A stretch of 64,000 nt of DNA, taken from NCBI GenBank assembly GCA_008508345.1, contig QNGE01000927.1:60332-124331 (forward strand), read 5' to 3'. This DNA is from Paragonimus westermani. Its lineage: Eukaryota > Platyhelminthes > Trematoda > Plagiorchiida > Troglotrematidae. The notes beneath the pieces were generated by a model, which was given only the letters and a program-made list of their open reading frames with translations, was not told where the DNA came from and did not search any database. Position numbers and translations under genes: made by a program. Below are positions 36,451-45,960 of the stretch, piece after piece. The stretch's first letter is position 1. Each line of letters starts with the position of its first letter.

Positions 36451-37799
36451 ACGGGTAAATACTGCTCTAAGATGGAGGGAACCAACTGAAGCGAACCATT
36501 TTCGAAAACTGGCCGCCCCTCTTTGAAACTCTTTGTGGCAATCGATCACTACTGACAGCCTTTCTGTTTAGGTGTTGTTAAGTAGCTACGTGCATCTATG
36601 CTATATCTAGGATAAGACAAGATAACGCCTTAAAATCTTCTAATAGGCTATCCATGGTCACCCAGTCAGTGGTAATCAGCCGGTATAGTTGGCTACCAAA
36701 CTGTTCGTACCAGGCGTCCTTGACATCATGCGAGTGGGAGTGTAAAAAGCGAGTTCCCATAAATTGGTGATTTAGTAGAGTGGGCAGATGGGCCAAAACT
36801 CGCCTTAAGTGAATGGTAGAACCTACAGTGTTATCAATGATAGGCATAGCCCTGCATCAGTTCTCCCTGTTTTTTCACCGGTCATGCGTAGTTTTGTGAA
36901 CCCGTTCAACGAAACGTACGAGGACACTGATGAGCCGGTGTGTATGTAATAAACCGTCGCGTTTGGATCTCCTATTGCTGGACGAACATATGATGGTAGA
37001 AAATGTAAAGCACACAGTCTTGCTGGGACTGAACGACCGCGCTGAGGTGTTGTTACCTGGCATGTGCAATACTGGACGACCTGAAATTGAATCCTGAATC
37101 AACCATGCATCCAACAGTGCGAATATATCAATCTTGAAAGGGGCGTTTTAAAAGCATATTGGGGGCCTACTATTTTCTCTGAGTGACCATCAAGTAATCC
37201 TCAACAGCTTCGTTCACCAGACCGTCGAGGAGCATGCACCTCCATGACTTTCTTACCAGGTGGTGGCAGAGCGTTGACAGAAACGCAATACCCGGAAGCC
37301 CGTGGTTGTCAGGCCCAAGACACGAGGTGTGTTGCTGGGCGTAGGTGCTTAACATGCGCATTGCTGCGCGACCACCACAATCCTGCAGTCAGACGAGAAG
37401 GTGATGCCCACTAGAAAGGAATGCGGAAAGACAAATCGGACTGAAGAGGCGTTTTACATTCACTTATTCAAGATACCCGAAACACAAATTATGTACCCAG
37501 TAGTGATACTTCCAAGGAAGATGCAGTGTCGAACGGCAAAGCCACTGGGTTCGGTGAGAAACAAATGAGTGCTGTCTGCGGCACTGAAAATCACCCGCAT
37601 AGTAGCTGCGAGAACATCAAGATCTGTCAGGCATCTGCCCTATGAAGCCTACGGGCCTAAAAAATTTCCACCTCGTCCGTACAGTATACCACCCAGTTTC
37701 CTCAAGTATACATAGCATATTTGACGATTCCATTGCACACCCTATCTGATCACCCAATAGGTGAACGCAAAGCCCCAAGAAAAAGCAGGAGTAACTTCG
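36451..37799. other. No confident gene; flanks of LINE relics
   Basis: Minus-strand frames 36596-36847, 36875-37114 and 37170-37361 may be the decayed 5' part of the RTE-like element, but I see no endonuclease motif. The plus-strand stretch after about 37.44 kb may be the region before the RT of the next element. Confidence 0.4.
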
Positions 37800-38460
37800 T
37801 ATGAGGTCGTATGTTGTGGGCGGCAATCTTGGGTATGTGGCAAATGGCCATCCTAGAGCACTGCGCAAGACCATATCAGCGGTTCCGAAGAATCTGTATG
37901 ACGACCAGCTTCGCTGCTTTATCAGGAAACGTACTTTTGCGTCGCAACAGAGTAGGATTCACCACGCACATGCGTGCACGACAAACCGATTGGTGACAAG
38001 TTGGTCATAGGCCAAAATTGTGGATTCTGACAGTGGTGGAAATGTGGTCTAGTTTGATTTTGCGGAAGCGCTTGAAACGCCAAGTCTTGTAACCTCATCA
38101 AACAAGGGGAAGTCTTGTGGCACCTTGGGTCAGGTGTTAGCCTTGTTTCAAAACTACCTATCTGAGAGGACTTTCAGCGTAAATGTCCTGTGAGGTGTTC
38201 TACCACACACTAGACTGCAACCTCTGCTAAGTATGATATTTATCAGTGGTGTCACTTCAACTATGAAGCCTGAGCATCTGATTCATGCTGCCACTGTAAA
38301 GTTCTAGAGACAAGCTTTGATTTGAGTGGACGGACACACACTACAGCTTGACCTGGATAAAGTACAATCCCAGAATGTAGAAAACCATCTCTCCCTTAGT
38401 TCTATCGGAATACGGATAAAACTTAGTATGTGGCAGCAGCTCTACCGTGGCCAGTATCTT
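37800..38460 (+). pseudogene. CR1-like RT fragment
   Basis: CTTNRLVTSWS, then VDSDSGGNVV, a stop and FDFAEALETPSLV match the Arg-Ser-Cys-x-Thr-Asn-Leu-Leu region and the first RT Asp box (Asp-Phe-x-Lys-Ala-Phe-Asp). The frame continues NYLSERTFSVNVL and GVLPHTRLQPLLSMIFISGV, corresponding to the Gly-Val-Pro-Gln-Gly-Ser-x-Leu-Gly-Pro-Leu-Leu box. The second Asp box is not found and LQLDLDKVQ follows. Degenerate. Confidence 0.6.
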
Positions 38461-40054
38461 GGTGAGGTGATTTAGGTACCCTCATCCAAGAGGACCTGCT
38501 TGCTTCTCAGCACCTCACATTATTACCGGGTAAAGCCAGTAGTGTTAAGCGTCTTGCAGTAGGTAATCTAGGCCACATAAACCACGCTAACCTCTCTGGC
38601 TCATTCTGTAACTTGGTAAGTTTTCAATTCGAAACGAACCTACTTGCCTGCTGCTCTTCTTCTAGCCAGGAAATTAGGCCAGGTAGCATTCAAAGAAGAG
38701 CTATCAAAAAGTGCTGTGAATAAGAACCTTGTGGTATGTACTGAGAAGCGAGAAAAAGAACTCGTTCAGTCTGGAATAATGACGTCCTCGTGGAAACGCG
38801 GTGTGTCCACTTTGCTCTACGCAGTCATAATCAAGCAACTTCAATCTGATAGACCTCAGTGGTAAGCCAAATCTGAGAGAACAAACCCTGAGTTTCGAAG
38901 GGCAGTACACTAGGCTTAGCTAGACAAATTTTCACTATTTGTACGGGTACCCGAATGTTGTAACGGACTTCTCGTGGCAGTTGTTATAGCGGCACTTACG
39001 GGTGAGTTAAACCACCTTGTAGTGGTTACCACGACTCGGTGCAATTTTTTATTGGCAGCCATCCATAGGAACTGGGAAAACTTGTTCTGTCATCAAGAAT
39101 GAACAGCCAACATGCTTCAGGCCAGCAGATTTCAAGGCAGGATTAACTCAGTAGCCATCATTTCCACACATTGCATGTGATGGGTGTAAGTGGTGAAAAT
39201 CTACTCGATTCACTGCTTATCCAACTCCCGACACAACAGAATATCTGGCAGGCGGCTAATCCAAATGTCACGCTAAAGATACAACATCAAGATTGGACGA
39301 ACGGTCTAAAAGCTGTGGCCTCCGGTAATTGTCAGTTTGTTTGTTCCGTATTACACCAGTTTACATGCACTCTGTGACTTGGCCTGTTTTATCCCGAACA
39401 GCCGTGACAAACTGTGATTTCTTTAATACTGATGTAAATTCTTGAATTCGGCTTCTCCACTCGAAGGACAACTGCTTACTGCTACCAGTACTTGGTCTTT
39501 TCCTTATTTCTTGTGTGTGAGGTCTCAAATCAAGAACGGTTCCAAGGGCTCTCAGAATTTCCCTGAATGCTTATGTCTTATCGTGCCTTTTGCTTATTTT
39601 CTGTCGTATGAGAACTGAATGAGCTCAATACGACTTGTACCACTCTAATTCGCTAACATTTATTATTTCACTGTTTCTACATTTTCCCTGTCTATACAAG
39701 TGGCGTGACATTTGTCCTGTTATTTATCTCCAGGAAATTTCCTTACGAATGCAGTTGAAATAGACAAATTTTCTATGGGCGAAGTCTTCCAACACCCTCT
39801 TAAAGAGCGGAAGCTGACGGAGTCACACGAAATAGCCACAAAATGCGACACCACGATTGCTGGCTAAGCGCCCAGTAAAGTTGTTGACGTACGCACGGGC
39901 AGTAGTGTCGCATCTGCAGCTGCAAACCGACTCGGCACAACAAACTGAGTCCAACATCAGCGCTGTCCATTGTATCATTCTTAATCTTAAGTCTGATATC
40001 CCAACCTGTTTTTGGAACAATCCCTTCACTTTTCTGGCATAAGTAAACAGGGAA
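38461..40054. other. No recognisable gene
   Basis: Plus-strand frames at 38644-38865, 39171-39377 and 39857-40042 show no recognisable motif. The last may be the 5' part of the endonuclease that follows. Confidence 0.45.
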
Positions 40055-40860
40055 GTGGCCTCAAGGTACCCGTATATGAACTCTCTGGGTCTGTTTAATG
40101 AATTGCTGAAAATAGGACAATTGGTTTATGACAACCAATCTCTCACGATTGCTTCCACGGATACCTGGCTAACGGGTGATACCATTGATATTAACCTAAG
40201 TGTCTCCGAGTATTCAGTTCCCCGAGATGACCTGTAGCAGCATCACCCAATATACCTGGTTGTCGGGGAATTTCACTTCCCAGATAAGTGTGACACCGTT
40301 TGGCCTGGACCAAGATTGTGTGGCAAAGACCCTCCCTAGTCGGGAGTTATTTATTGTTCTCCCTCATTCGACACCTCTAAAAATGACACTCATCTCGCAA
40401 GTCTAGACGGTTTCCTAGGAATACGACGACTTCAGCGTCTGTTTATGATAGAAGACTTCATTGCATTCATGGTGGACTGGCCTCCAGTGTCCCATCAGGA
40501 CTGCGAAGGCGGATTACCAGCGTCCCTGTCGATATTCAAAGAAGCGCGTGGGCACAGCATGTCGACTTCCTTACACAGTGCCCTCCATGTTGGACTCCAT
40601 CTCGACTCGACCCAACCAACAATAAGGGGAAGCACTTAATAGATAGAGTGATCGCCAAGTCGTAACTTGGGCAATATGACCACTTTCTATTCAACTCTGA
40701 CCTCGTTTGCTGCTGGTTACAACAACCAGTGAAAAGTTGTCAGTTAGAGAGTTTAACCGGGTTGACTTTAACGTCCGGCGAAACTACCTGAGGTCATTCA
40801 TTCTTGATTGCGATTCCGAGGACGAGTCGTATCACGAGTTTCAAGATGCAATCTCAGAAA
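40055..40860 (+). pseudogene. CR1-like endonuclease fragment
   Basis: YMNSLGLFNELLKIGQLV, then SLTIASTDTWLTGDTID and SVPRDDL match the start of the AP-type endonuclease of LINEs (Asn-Ser-x-x-x-Lys-x-x-Glu-Leu, then Thr-Glu-Thr-Trp-Leu, then Arg-Asp-Asp). The catalytic Glu is replaced (STDTW). At about 40.56-40.65 kb another frame reads QHVDFLTQCPPCWTPSRLDP and LIDRVIAK, the later endonuclease region. Probably part of the same insertion as the RT at 41.93 kb. Confidence 0.6.
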
Positions 40861-41061
40861 ACGGGTGAAGTAATCATACACGACGAATTTCACTTCATGT
40901 TATCGCTCTACTCAACGCGCAGATTGCATCGTCCCCTCGATGGCGGTTCTCAAATTATTCACGAATCATGAACACACCAGGAAATTGGAGGGACCAAATG
41001 TGTCCCAGTTTGTTCGAAACAGCTGTGGACGGGCAATCCGTAGGCAATTGTGTACTTTGCT
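40861..41061 (+). pseudogene. CR1-like linker between endonuclease and RT
   Basis: Open frames (40940-41149 and 40968-41204) run into the fold-back arm. They sit where the endonuclease-RT linker is expected but carry no diagnostic motif. Confidence 0.3.
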
Positions 41062-41731
41062 GGTACAGTGTTTCAAGATCAAAGCGATTTGGAACCAGCC
41101 ATTTAGCCGCGAAAAATTATCTTCTCAACTTTTTCGTGAACTATCATAGTGCATACTGCAAAATTGCTACGCAGGTTTTACAGAGTGTAGTAGTGCTGCA
41201 CTGAGACATACAGACTATACCTAAAAGCGGCACATATTCGCAATGGTGTTGAAGAAAATGTTTCACTTTTTCCTATAAAAGCATTATGTTGGTCTTTGTG
41301 ATGGATTTCATATCGGAATTTTCATGGTGGAATACGTATTTTCCACTCCGTAGAGACACCCAGTTTCACGTGGTTTTGAGAGTTACCTATGAACCTTTAA
41401 TTCACGAACACTGCGTGTCACACAGCATACACACCAAATATCAAAGTAAAATCTTATGAAATATATAGCACCATGTTCGTGGGTTTGTTGGCTTTCTGAA
41501 TCATATGTTCAGTCTGTATCCTTTTCAAAATCTCAAGTAAGAAACGGTCGACGAAATGTCATTTCCACAACTGAATGCACGGTTTGTCTCAGTGCCGCAC
41601 TCCTACACTCTGTAAAACCTGCGTAGCAATTTTGCAGTATGCACTATGATAGTTCACGAAAAAGTTGAGAAGATAATTTTTCGCGGCTAAATGGCTGGTT
41701 CCAAATCGCTTTGATCTTGAAACACCATACC
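41062..41731. repeat. Fold-back with two 147-bp arms
   Basis: 41062-41208 and 41585-41731 are reverse complements with few mismatches, around a 376-bp unrelated centre. The structure sits between the endonuclease and RT pieces of a CR1-like relic. It could be a non-autonomous fold-back/MITE-like insertion or an inverted duplication of LINE linker sequence. No target-site duplication was certain at the outer ends, and the centre has no coding motif. Confidence 0.85.
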
Positions 41732-41929
41732 CGCGAACTACAAATTTGCCGAACTAACCGTCGAGTCTCTCCCGATGACCACCCGACAGAGCGACTTTTT
41801 CTGACCCTTTTTCGTGACCGATGCAGCTAATCGATACCGTTCGTTAACACATATGTTTGCACTGTAAAACTTACACCCTATCTCACTGCTACCGAACTTC
41901 TGGCTCTCTATCGTTACCACTGAGATTCT

Positions 41930-42765
41930 AACACCAGATGTTGAAGACCTTCTGTTCACGGTTGACTCATTAAGTGCGACAGATCCCAAAAACATTCAGC
42001 ACAGAACTCTCAGGGAAGCAGCCATTGGTATGACAAAACCTCTGTGTAAACTGGTTGGGGAGACACTGTGGACTGGCCTTCTTCCTAGTGCATGGAAACA
42101 GCCCACAGCCAAACTCATCGTTGAAGCGAGAAACAGGCACTGCCTGGCCGGCTTTAAGCCAGTCAGCCTTACTAGCAATCCGTTCAAGATAGTGGAGCGC
42201 TTGCGAAACCGCGCCATCCTCATCCAATTTTTTTCTTATATTCATCGTGGCTCCATTTCTGACCTGTCACGCCTACGAAAAGGCCCATTCTCATGGTTAA
42301 TCTGAAGAAGGTCAATGATCATGACCTCTTATCAGATGCTATCTTTGACTTCGTCGAAGCTTTCGGATGTGTCCTACACGTCTCCCTCCGACACGAACTA
42401 GAAGCCTGTGGTATCCAAGCAGAGGTTCTTCGTTGGATCCCCTCTTTTATCGGTAGTTAAACCTTTGGAGTCAAAACCAGATCGTATCTCTCATCTCCTC
42501 ATTCATGTCTACAATACCTCTTCCAGAGTATGTGCTAGGTCCCTTGTTATTTTTTGTTTACCTCAGCGACCTTCCGCACAATATTTCCAGCAACGTCCTC
42601 CTATATGCCGACCACCTAATATCTGGACTTACCTGATCTCAGTGCACCACAGATTGATCTTGACACGATTAAGTGCTGTTCGGACGATTGGAGTTTCTCA
42701 TTAAATGGCAATCGACACCCTCACACGCCACTCGTTGGAGATTCTGGCAATGCTTCCGTGAGCCA
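41930..42765 (+). pseudogene. CR1-like RT fragment
   Basis: TLWTGLLPSAWKQPTAKLIV and FKPVSLTSNPFKIVERL are the Trp-Lys and Ser-Leu-Thr-Ser boxes of CR1-type RT. After frame changes, FDFVEAFGCVLHVSLRHEL (first Asp box), WIPSFIGS, LGPLLFFVYLSDL (about 42.54 kb), LLYADHLISG (second box, Asp to His) and CCSDDWSFSLNGN follow. The altered catalytic Asp and frameshifts make it inactive. Confidence 0.7.
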
Positions 42766-43529
42766 CAGTGTGCTGAGCGCAGTAGATATAATAAAATTCG
42801 GTCAGCAGAAAGATCTACACATCAGCCTGTCGTCGAACTTATCCACCGCGTATCGCAACAAAATAACAAGAAGGAGATTTACCACTCCTGGGCTGATTGA
42901 GCGCATAGACAAAAATGTGTTCCTCGGGCTTCGTGTAGCATATATAAGCCACCCCTTGAGTGCGCTGGTCAACTCGTGTTCACCGGCCTGCTGAGCACGC
43001 CAGCGCGTGGATACCAAAACAATCACCAGCACAAGGGATGTCACGCATGACTATCGACCTGGAATTTTTGTTCCGTGTTTGCTCGAGTTTTCGCGACTTC
43101 GTGGGGGTTTAATTCCACACAGTTCTTAAGAGTATGTCTTGTTGAACAGCTTTCCATCGTGGTGAATGATGATAACAAGCAAGGACATGACAAGAAGCTT
43201 CTCGAACTTCATCCGTGGACTTCCCTTGGGCAGCAAATTTTTTCTTGCAGAGTCACTGACCACTGAGATGGCCATCCTTGTGGAGTCGTTAACGGCCCCT
43301 CAGAAGACAGCTTTAAAAAATTGTTTGAGTTCCATTTACTTGAAACAATACTGTACGAGTAATATTGCTCTGTTCGTGGTGTTCACTGTACAGCCCGAGA
43401 GCAGTGCTACATCTCGTTTTCAGCAGTTGCCCTCCTGATCAACGGGCAACCGCTCGACACTGAGCAAAAAAGCTGACTGAGTCCAGGTCTCTTGGGTCTC
43501 TGACTCAAGCTCACGTGATTCCGGCGCAT
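42766..43529. other. LINE remnants; similar 3'-end block at about 43.37 kb
   Basis: No domain. TATATAAG at about 42.94 kb is TATA-like. The block near 43370-43415 (CCCGAGAGCAGTGCTACATC) resembles one at about 44.30 kb (CCTGAGAACAGTGCTACGCC). Both may be 3' untranslated ends of related CR1-like copies. Confidence 0.4.
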
Positions 43530-44345
43530 TGCAAAATTCCCATGGCCCTATTGAGCGTTGGCCAGATGACTGCAATCTCCCTCCAAACGACAGCAAGTGT
43601 GCACATCTATCCCCCGGAGGAAATTCCCGGATCACTTTTGTGATGCGCAATGCACAAATTGTAATAGACCTCGCGAAAGTATACCCTAAAAGGACCCTAG
43701 GGCTTTGGCTGTCGATTGGTTTATATTTCTCTTATAGCCAGTAAAAAGAGATTTGCAATTTTTGGGATGATTAAGGGAGTCATTTGCTGCATGGACACAA
43801 ATACAGTTCGAACGCTCCACAAAGTCTATATGAAACCACTGTTCGAGTATACTAATCAAGTCGTTCACACCGGTTTGATGAAGGGCGTAGTCGTTTTTGA
43901 ACGTGTCCGGCAAATAGCCATCAAATTGGTCACTGGTTTGCGAAATTTTTCATTAGAGTCTCGCTTCGATATTCTTGGTCTTCATCCACTTGAGATTCGG
44001 GTACTCCGCGGTGACCTGATTCTTCTACAATGTTTCTTTAGCACAAGACTCGTGCAGCAATTCTTGATCCCAGTGGCTGATAACACTTGAATGGGTCATG
44101 GCGAGGCGCTCTATAAGCTTCGACCCTTCACCTCCCTCAAAAAGCAGTTTCATTACAGGGTTATCGACCACCGGAGAAACCTTTTATTATAGGTTATTCA
44201 CTGCTCTACTAGGGACCGTTTCAAGCCATTATTGGATTCCTAACTACTAAAGAAACTGTTGGTTTAATGATTTACTCTGCTGTTGGTACCTTCTGTAACC
44301 CCTGAGAACAGTGCTACGCCCTGTTTTTAATCACTATCTTTCAGA
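43530..44345 (+). pseudogene. CR1-like RT C-terminus, second copy
   Basis: IERWPDDCNLPPNDSKCAHL corresponds to the Trp-x-x-x-Trp-x-Leu-x-x-Asn-x-x-Lys-Cys block, then RTLHKVYMKPLFEYTNQVVH, FERVRQIAIKLVTGLRNFSL and LGLHPLEIRVLRGDLILLQC, the usual CR1 C-terminal series, to a stop at 44087. Because the Trp/Asn/Lys block also occurs at 42.69 kb in the preceding fragment, this is a separate copy. A 3' tail follows to about 44345. Confidence 0.7.
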
Positions 44346-44356
44346 TCAGCAGAAAA

Positions 44357-44632
44357 TCACTGGAACGGACGAATACACTGGATTCGGACCTCCAGCCTTG
44401 AATCAGTGTACAAGTCGCTGAGTTGACTATCGTTGTTACTGTCGCTTAGCCGGCGAAGAGTATCCAGACGTGGGCCTATTCCCACGGCATTAAAAAGCAT
44501 GGCATCTGCAAGTTGATAATTTTTGGGTTCGCAAGACTCACCACATCTAGTGGAACATTCAATAACCTCTTTTGGAACCTCCGCCACCAATGAAAATTGT
44601 GCATTGAAGGTCGTTTGTGGTGTAGGTTACTT
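44357..44632 (-). CDS. Exon-like ORF next to TSR2, unknown protein
   Basis: I do not recognise it. An open frame of about 89 codons without ATG near its start, with protein-like composition (EVIECSTRCGESCEPKNYQL, then AVGIGPRLDTLRRLSD). It ends at 44357. Several weak acceptor-like AGs precede it (after ACCCTTCACAAAACAG, for example). It is divergent from TSR2, with about 50 bases between them, so a shared promoter is possible. It also abuts a LINE 3' end and could be a chance frame. Confidence 0.25.
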
Positions 44633-44681
44633 TGGCACTGTTTTGTGAAGGGTTCCCTGGGGCGCCTGCTGAGCAGGTCAG

Positions 44682-45125
44682 ATGAGCTCGGAGATCGCCA
44701 GGTTGTACCAGAATTATGTTACAAGCATTTTTGATTCGTGGACGGTAATCCGGATTTGTCGTGAGCAGTATTCTGGTGGTCAATTCACAAATCAAAAGGT
44801 TGCCTCACTTATTGCGCAGTTGCCGGATGTTATCCGGAAACTGAAGGACGAAGACAACCTCACAGATTTTCTGGAAGACTACTTGGACGATGAATTAAAT
44901 GCTATATGTGAAGACGAATCCATTCCGTATGTAGCGAAACTACTGGTTGATGGAATGAATTTGGTGAAGCAGAACAATCTGGTTGAACTCAAGTTAAAAT
45001 ATGAGAACCTCCCAAAAGGATGCGACCTCAGCCATTGCCAAGCACAAATACAAGTTGCCATGTCTGAGAGCGAGGGTGATTCCAATGACGAGAGTATTGA
45101 TGAAGATGATATAGTTATGGAATAA
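44682..45125 (+). CDS. TSR2: TSR2-like pre-rRNA processing protein
   Basis: A 147-residue ORF. TSR2 is the chaperone that delivers eS26 (Rps26) to pre-40S ribosomes. Alignment by eye to the animal family runs from the N-terminus: a helical start with SWTVIRICREQYSGG (human: Trp-x-x-Leu-x-x-Ala-Val-x-x-x-Phe-Gly-Gly), then FLEDYLDDELNAICEDESIP (human: Phe-Leu-x-x-x-Leu-x-x-Glu-Phe-x-x-x-x-Glu-Asp-Gly-Ser-x-Pro) and YVAKLLVDGMNLVKQNN. An acidic tail (121-147, ESEGDSNDESIDEDDIVME) follows. The family's conserved Asp-Gly-Trp tail after the acidic stretch is absent: the stop comes where it would begin. An in-frame TGA lies four codons upstream, and the ATG follows GGTCAG. The gene may end here, be truncated, or splice at a weak GT at about 45112 to an unseen exon. 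Confidence 0.8.
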   Translation: MSSEIARLYQNYVTSIFDSWTVIRICREQYSGGQFTNQKVASLIAQLPDVIRKLKDEDNLTDFLEDYLDDELNAICEDESIPYVAKLLVDGMNLVKQNNLVELKLKYENLPKGCDLSHCQAQIQVAMSESEGDSNDESIDEDDIVME

Positions 45126-45126
45126 A
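45121..45126 (+). terminator. AATAAA overlapping the TSR2 stop
   Basis: The hexamer overlaps the TAA stop codon. It could serve as a polyadenylation signal but may be chance. Confidence 0.25.
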
Positions 45127-45599
45127 TGGGATTTCATGCTGTACTGGTTTCCTCCGGCCAGGTCCATCTGGGTTGGTCGAGAATTTTGTCTTCTGACGAT
45201 TTCTGCTTCTGAGTAGGAGTCAGCCTATAATTTGTTTTTCTCAGCTACTTAAACTACAGCAAGATGTTGACAATAGTCAGATAATCGGGGTAAATGGGCG
45301 TGGTAAAGTGCATGTGGTCGATTATGCGACTACGAACGTAAAATTGGTATGTATGGGACGCTGTACTAATACTCTTGATACCACTGATGCAAGGCGTTCC
45401 GGTCCATTTAAATAGTCTGTTTTTCTAGAGTTGCGTAAGACGCATCAAAACTTCACATCCTCTGCATCATGACGTTAAGAAGATTCTTTATTGCTGATTG
45501 ATCGTGGACGTGAGTCATGACCAATGGCAGAGCCGTTTGTAATGTAATCGGGATGGTAGAGTGTTCAGTTAGTTTTCTACTTCCCCAACTATGTACAAC
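45127..45599. other. 3' flank of TSR2, no gene seen
   Basis: No convincing exon for a TSR2 C-terminal tail (Asp-Gly-Trp) and no other motif. Confidence 0.4.
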
Positions 45600-45960
45600 A
45601 GAACATATCATCTAAACAGTAAGCCAATCTCATTCAACAAATGTGGATTAAGCTCATTGGGTAAGGTGACGTTGCTGATTTCGTCGAAAGCTTTCCCGAA
45701 GTCTTAGAACACTGCATCTGACGCATCCGTAATACGGTGTTTCAACCGCAACAGGTCTGTTGGTTATGCATGAGTGGCTATTTCTAAGCTTATGCTCCAG
45801 TGCCAGTGGTCACTGTTTAGATGATCACTTGGAAAGACATCCGCAATACGCCCTATAACTGTTCACAGCGATCAGTCTGAGTTTGCAGCCTTCATCCTGC
45901 GTCCGTTTTTGCGGGTAGGGCGGTATGCGCGTACTGACACTTTCAGTACGCTTGGAGCAC
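45600..45960 (-). pseudogene. CR1-like RT fragment
   Basis: On the minus strand HKLRNSHSCITNRPVAVET resembles the RT region with Gly-Phe-Arg-x-x-Arg-Ser-Cys-x-Thr-Asn-Leu-Leu. DFGKAFDEISNVTLPNEL follows after a shift and matches the first Asp box. The rest of the RT is not found. Short and decayed. Confidence 0.5.
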
